DNA from: CAYWRZ01 sp964460845
GTDB lineage: Bacteria; Bacteroidota; Bacteroidia; Flavobacteriales_D; UBA2798
Length of the DNA stretch: 64,000 nt
NCBI GenBank assembly: GCA_964460845.1
Contig: CAYWRZ010000009.1
Coordinates: 59,159-123,158 of the forward strand
Direction of reading: 5' to 3'
Shown here: positions 61,797 to 64,000 of the stretch, one piece after another
How positions within the stretch are numbered: position 1 is the first letter of the stretch
How the letters are laid out: each line of letters opens with the position of its first letter
Notes under the pieces: generated by a model
Seen by the model: only the letters and a program-made list of their open reading frames with translations
Told to the model about the DNA's origin: nothing
Database searches by the model: none
Program-made: the position numbers and the translations under genes

Positions 61797-61823
61797 TAAA
61801 AAAAGCCTCCGGTAAGGGAAGCT
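61797..61823 (-). terminator. First terminator-like hairpin in the EamA leader
   Basis: AGCTTCC pairs with GGAGGCT (7 base pairs, one G-T; 61804-61810 with 61817-61823), followed in the minus direction by TTTTTT. It sits 39 bases behind the first leader ORF. Confidence 0.65.
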
Positions 61824-61862
61824 GCCAATGGTTTTAACTGAAAAGGGGAGTTCTGATTCAGG

Positions 61863-61955
61863 TTACCGCATACAGCTTCCGGGTGCGCCGGTATGGCAAC
61901 ACATGAGATGCTGCATTTGCAGCGAAGCGGAAGTGTATGTAAAAGCGGTACGCAT
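61863..61955 (-). CDS. First leader ORF, 30 residues, Cys- and Met-rich end
   Basis: ATG at 61955, stop TAA at 61863-61865, 12 bases behind the -7 box of its promoter. The peptide carries adjacent Cys codons (residues 19-20, inside QHLMCCHTGAPGSCMR) and ends in Cys-Met-Arg. Four Met codons in total. The end pattern CC-x7-C-M-R parallels the second leader (CC-x6-C-x-M-R). Confidence 0.55.
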   Translation of the reverse strand: MRTAFTYTSASLQMQHLMCCHTGAPGSCMR

Positions 61956-61967
61956 AATTTCAGGCTA

Positions 61968-61999
61968 CAAAGCTATGTGGCAAAATTCAGATTGCCAAA
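61968..61999 (-). promoter_or_regulatory. Promoter of the EamA leader transcript
   Basis: TTTG (61996-61999) and TAGCTTTG (61968-61975) separated by exactly 20 bases, a full match to the Bacteroidota consensus. Transcription would start about 5-8 bases before the first leader ORF. Confidence 0.7.
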
Positions 62000-62037
62000 T
62001 TTTTTTTGAGGTAGAGGTGAAAAGACCGTATTCGTTT

Positions 62038-62691
62038 TTATTCTGCTGCTCCGAAATTTTCGGCTCTTCTTTTTTTCTTTCTCAATTTATCAAATTGTGT
62101 TTTCGCCGGATTTACCACCCATTTTATTCGCCTCGAAAAACGCGCATTGGTAGGGTATTTCCGCTCGCTTGTGATATTGTTAAAAATAAGCGCTACCGTT
62201 AGCAAAATAAGCACGCCCGACAATACCGGAGAAAGCACATAAAAGAATCCGAGCGATTTTATTTTTTCCGATCCGATTACCGCAATAAGTGCTGTTGCGC
62301 CACCTGGCGGATGAAGGGTTTTGGTAAACTGCATGGCGATAATCGACAGGGAAACAGCCAGCGGTGCGGTAACCCAGATAATTTCAGGTACAAGCTTGAA
62401 CACGCATACCCCGATAAAGGCGCTAATCAGATGTCCGCCCACTAAGTTACGCGGTTGTGCCAGCGGACTTTGGATGGCTCCGTAAATCAGTACGCTGCTG
62501 GCGCCAAAGGAGCCGATCAGAAACACATTTTCCAGATCCGTAAGAAAAAAGCTTTGTAGCCAGGCTATGAGACCGATGCCGATAAACGAGCCGACGAAAG
62601 ACCAGCACAGTTCTTTGTAGTCCACAAGCGTTTCCTTGTAGATTACGTATTTGCTGATGCGGTAGCTCCGTCTCAGTTGTTTTTTCAGCAC
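62038..62691 (-). CDS. HPP family membrane protein
   Basis: A 217-residue membrane protein with four to five helices. The HPP motif TLHPPGGATALIAVIGS lies near the middle, with GSFGASSVLIYGAIQSPLAQPRNLVGGH before it. Plant and cyanobacterial HPP proteins transport nitrite. The start is a GTG at 62691 (LKKQLRRSY after the first residue). The TTG at 62745 used by a naive frame lies in the promoter upstream of the likely transcription start. It shares strand and neighbourhood with the rrf2-linked small membrane gene, so nitrite/NO handling is inferred. Confidence 0.85.
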   Translation of the reverse strand: MLKKQLRRSYRISKYVIYKETLVDYKELCWSFVGSFIGIGLIAWLQSFFLTDLENVFLIGSFGASSVLIYGAIQSPLAQPRNLVGGHLISAFIGVCVFKLVPEIIWVTAPLAVSLSIIAMQFTKTLHPPGGATALIAVIGSEKIKSLGFFYVLSPVLSGVLILLTVALIFNNITSERKYPTNARFSRRIKWVVNPAKTQFDKLRKKKRRAENFGAAE

Positions 62692-62714
62692 GGCATTTTT
62701 GAATAAGAACCGTG

Positions 62715-62746
62715 CAAAGGTAGTTGTCCCGCCGCTCAGCGGCAAA
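62715..62746 (-). promoter_or_regulatory. Promoter of the HPP gene with a palindrome in the spacer
   Basis: TTTG (62743-62746), 20 bases, TACCTTTG (62715-62722): full consensus. The spacer contains the perfect 13-base palindrome GCCGCT-G-AGCGGC (62731-62743), well placed to be an operator. It decides the start of the HPP gene at 62691. Confidence 0.65.
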
Positions 62747-62855
62747 AAAATAGCCGATTATTGTAAATGCGCCGTTTTAGAAAAACAGTCGGAGGCGGCT
62801 TATCGGCATTTCGATTACATTCAATACCCTTTCTCTTTGCGATTTCGTGTTGCAT

Positions 62856-63149
62856 TTATACCCACAGCAGCAACAGCACAGAGAGGTTCACAAGTACACT
62901 TAAATAGAAGATAACCAGGCACCATTTGCCGGGCGCCTGTGCAATAAATGCCGAGTTTGAACCCATAGTAACGGCCGCGCTAAGCGCCAACAGCACCGTA
63001 TTGTCTTGTTCCAGCGCAAACATCGCTGCAATCGAACCCAAACAGCTTTGCGCAGTCATCAGGATGGTCATCAGGGCAAATCGTGCTTCTTCGAACCGGA
63101 TAGCCTGTTTGTCTAACCAGCTAAGGTGGAGGTGGGTGCTCTTTCTCAT
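62856..63149 (-). CDS. Small three-helix membrane protein under an Rrf2-type operator
   Basis: A 97-residue protein: a polar N-terminus (about 1-20) followed by three hydrophobic helices (about 22-46, 50-69, 73-96). A Cys within the first helix (TAQSCLGS) and one near the third are its only possible ligands. No family recognised. Its promoter carries the CGATA-N4-TGTCG operator and lies next to rrf2, so it should belong to the nitrosative or iron-sulfur stress response. It is followed by the HPP gene, which has its own promoter. Confidence 0.75.
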   Translation of the reverse strand: MRKSTHLHLSWLDKQAIRFEEARFALMTILMTAQSCLGSIAAMFALEQDNTVLLALSAAVTMGSNSAFIAQAPGKWCLVIFYLSVLVNLSVLLLLWV

Positions 63150-63165
63150 AGTTTTTGGGTTTATT

Positions 63166-63204
63166 TATTGGTAATCAGTTTGTTTTATTGCGATAAAATT
63201 GTCG
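63166..63204 (-). promoter_or_regulatory. Promoter with Rrf2-type operator before the small membrane gene
   Basis: CGATA-AAAT-TGTCG (63191-63204) sits where the -33 box belongs, 42 bases before the ATG. The -7 region reads TACCAATA (63166-63173), a weaker match, with the same 20-base spacing to the TTTA at 63194-63197. Confidence 0.6.
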
Positions 63205-63223
63205 TAAATAAGGGTAAATTTTT

Positions 63224-63658
63224 TTATTTCATCAGTGTCGATTTCCCGGTTTTCAGTCCCATAGCAAGATCATAAACGGAAGTGGTTTCGAGCATTTTTT
63301 TGAGCTCGCCCCGCACTTTCACAAATTTGTCGTGCATCGGACAGGGCTGGTCGCTACCACATTCACTAAACCCCAGGGCGCAACCGTTGTAGATGGTATC
63401 GCCGTCTATCGCAAAAACAATGTCGCTGATTTTGATTTCTTTCAATCGCTGCACATCTATATCAAAACCCCCGTAAGGCCCGGTATGTGAATTGACAATA
63501 TGATGCTTCGTAAGGGCACCTAATACCTTACCCGTAAAAGCCTCTGGCGATCCCGAGCTTCCCACTATATCACCGATTTTCACCCGCTTTCCTTCAAGAG
63601 ATTGTGTGGCGATATAGACGATTGCCTTTATACCGTATTCGCAGGCTTTGGAAAACAT
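63224..63658 (-). CDS. Rrf2 family iron-sulfur regulator (NsrR-like)
   Basis: A 144-residue DNA-binding regulator with the Rrf2 winged helix (CEYGIKAIVYIATQS, IGDIVGSSGSPEAFTGKVLGALTKHHIVNSHTGPYGGF). Its three cysteines are at 93, 100 and 106 (C-x6-C-x5-C in NGCALGFSECGSDQPCPM), the layout that holds an iron-sulfur cluster in IscR and NsrR. The operator on its own promoter (63702-63715) suggests autoregulation. The same operator precedes the Ric/hemerythrin cluster and a membrane gene next door. Inferred signal: NO or iron-sulfur damage; NsrR and IscR roles cannot be separated by sequence. Confidence 0.9.
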   Translation of the reverse strand: MFSKACEYGIKAIVYIATQSLEGKRVKIGDIVGSSGSPEAFTGKVLGALTKHHIVNSHTGPYGGFDIDVQRLKEIKISDIVFAIDGDTIYNGCALGFSECGSDQPCPMHDKFVKVRGELKKMLETTSVYDLAMGLKTGKSTLMK

Positions 63659-63677
63659 TCTTTACTTTTTCTAATAC

Positions 63678-63715
63678 CAAAATTACGCTAAAATTCATTT
63701 TCGACAAAATTATCG
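63678..63715 (-). promoter_or_regulatory. rrf2 promoter with the same operator on the -33 box
   Basis: TTTG (63705-63708), 19 bases, TAATTTTG (63678-63685). The palindrome CGACA-AAAT-TATCG (63702-63715) covers the -33 box, 43 bases before the ATG, as at the other two sites. Confidence 0.7.
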
Positions 63716-63890
63716 TGAATGTTTTTTCCACTCTGTTTTTTGGCTAAGAAGGCCTTGTTTGCTGCACCTCTCGATTTGTGTCTTTAGGAGAAATAGTTTG
63801 ACCGTAAAATAGGGCAGGCCGAAAACTGCGCTTCCTGAAGCGGCTTGTCTGTCATAACGCAGCGCTAAGAAAGACAGGGCGTATAAAAAC

Positions 63891-63936
63891 AAAAGCGGAA
63901 CCGTGGTAAAGTATTTTACTTTCGGCTCCGCTTTTT
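63891..63936 (-). terminator. Terminator behind the tRNA at the right edge
   Basis: AAAAGCGGAACCG (63891-63903) pairs with CGGCTCCGCTTTTT (63923-63936) with one mismatch; T run follows in the minus direction. It directly follows the CCA end of the tRNA. Confidence 0.7.
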
Positions 63937-63938
63937 GG

Positions 63939-64000
63939 TAGCGGGGACGGGATTTGAACCCGTGACCTTTGGGTTATGAATCCAACGCTCTAACCACCTG
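63939..64000 (-). tRNA. tRNA with CAT anticodon (Met, or Ile2), 5' part cut by the window edge
   Basis: The visible part contains the D-arm end, an anticodon loop TTCATAA (anticodon CAT), the T-arm ACGGG-TTCAAAT-CCCGT and the acceptor strand CCCCGCT with A73 at 63939. CCA is encoded at 63936-63938. CAT tRNAs may be elongator Met, initiator or lysidine-modified Ile2; the 5' end needed to choose is outside the window. Confidence 0.85.

Noticed and set aside
61828..62202. 124-codon plus-strand ORF containing MRCCICS
   Set aside because: It overlaps the HPP gene and reads the reverse complement of the first leader ORF. The Cys run is the antisense of a G/C-rich palindromic stretch and not a zinc finger.

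Overview
The window is a chromosomal segment of a member of the Bacteroidota. Several things point there. Two exported proteins end in type IX secretion (T9SS) type A sorting domains (2170-3426 and 53844-54995). There is a PorP/SprF-type membrane protein. Promoters repeatedly show the Bacteroidota pattern TTTG-N19/20-TAnnTTTG. There are Bacteroidota-typical families (DUF4476, DUF4625, the small START-like domain, the two-component propeller proteins). Shine-Dalgarno sequences are nearly absent. I see no insertion sequence, phage or CRISPR array. Base composition and gene style look uniform, so this reads as core chromosome rather than an island. I cannot name the genus.

Layout. 1-1524: end-truncated FMN-binding glutamate synthase-like gene, followed by a structured 0.5-kb gene-free stretch. 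2170-3426: secreted M43 metalloprotease. 3505-5740: a leftward cluster for nitrosative or iron-sulfur stress (hemerythrin, DUF488, Ric/ScdA, a membrane protein and a small ORF). 5906-8320: SDR and amidohydrolase. 8358-11681: ECF sigma factor, an anti-sigma/PorP fusion and PorP. 11913-19426: acyl-CoA synthetase, DUF4476, FKBP, L,D-transpeptidase, RF3, CAP protein and rpmH. 19515-23560: acetyltransferase, AsmA-like protein, flavin oxidoreductase and a zinc-type G3E GTPase. 23881-29120: tRNA-Pro, ffh, yajQ, bcp, recA and a TPR lipoprotein. 29138-36713: a mostly leftward block (methyltransferase, DUF4625, ribBA, two glycosyltransferases, LptF/G, START-like). 36869-42613: glycolipid-type enzymes (GT2, GT39, PAP2), rRNA methylase, hydrolase and pirin. 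42820-46637: catalase, acetyltransferase, small membrane protein, xerD and aroQ. 46634-54995: two large propeller sensors (one with a PP2C output, one a LytS-like kinase with its LytTR regulator) and a T9SS-sorted protein. 55076-58484: AT-hook protein, Crp/Fnr regulator and two pirins. 58493-63658: TRIC-like channel, amino acid permease, EamA permease with a long leader, HPP protein, small membrane protein and an Rrf2 regulator. 63939-64000: tRNA with CAT anticodon, cut by the window edge.

Three regulatory circuits can be read from the DNA. (1) A palindrome of the form CGAYA-N4-TRTCG lies on the -33 box of three promoters: the rrf2 gene at 63658, the small membrane gene at 63149, and the Ric/hemerythrin cluster at 5740, about 58 kb away. 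This looks like an NsrR-type NO or iron-sulfur regulon with autoregulation. (2) TGCAA-N5-TTGCA-type palindromes precede the zinc-family G3E GTPase (two copies) and the His-rich DUF4625 lipoprotein (one copy), as expected of a Fur/Zur-family regulon. (3) The EamA permease at 60556-61581 has its own promoter, then two successive short ORFs rich in Cys and Met codons, each followed by a terminator-like hairpin. This is a candidate tandem ribosome-mediated attenuator and the most unusual element in the window.

A further oddity is the 615-residue protein at 9343-11190. It joins an anti-sigma-like N-terminus, one membrane helix and a 200-residue low-complexity linker to a PorP/SprF-like domain. Sitting between its sigma gene and a stand-alone PorP gene, it could couple the state of the outer membrane or secretion system directly to the sigma factor.
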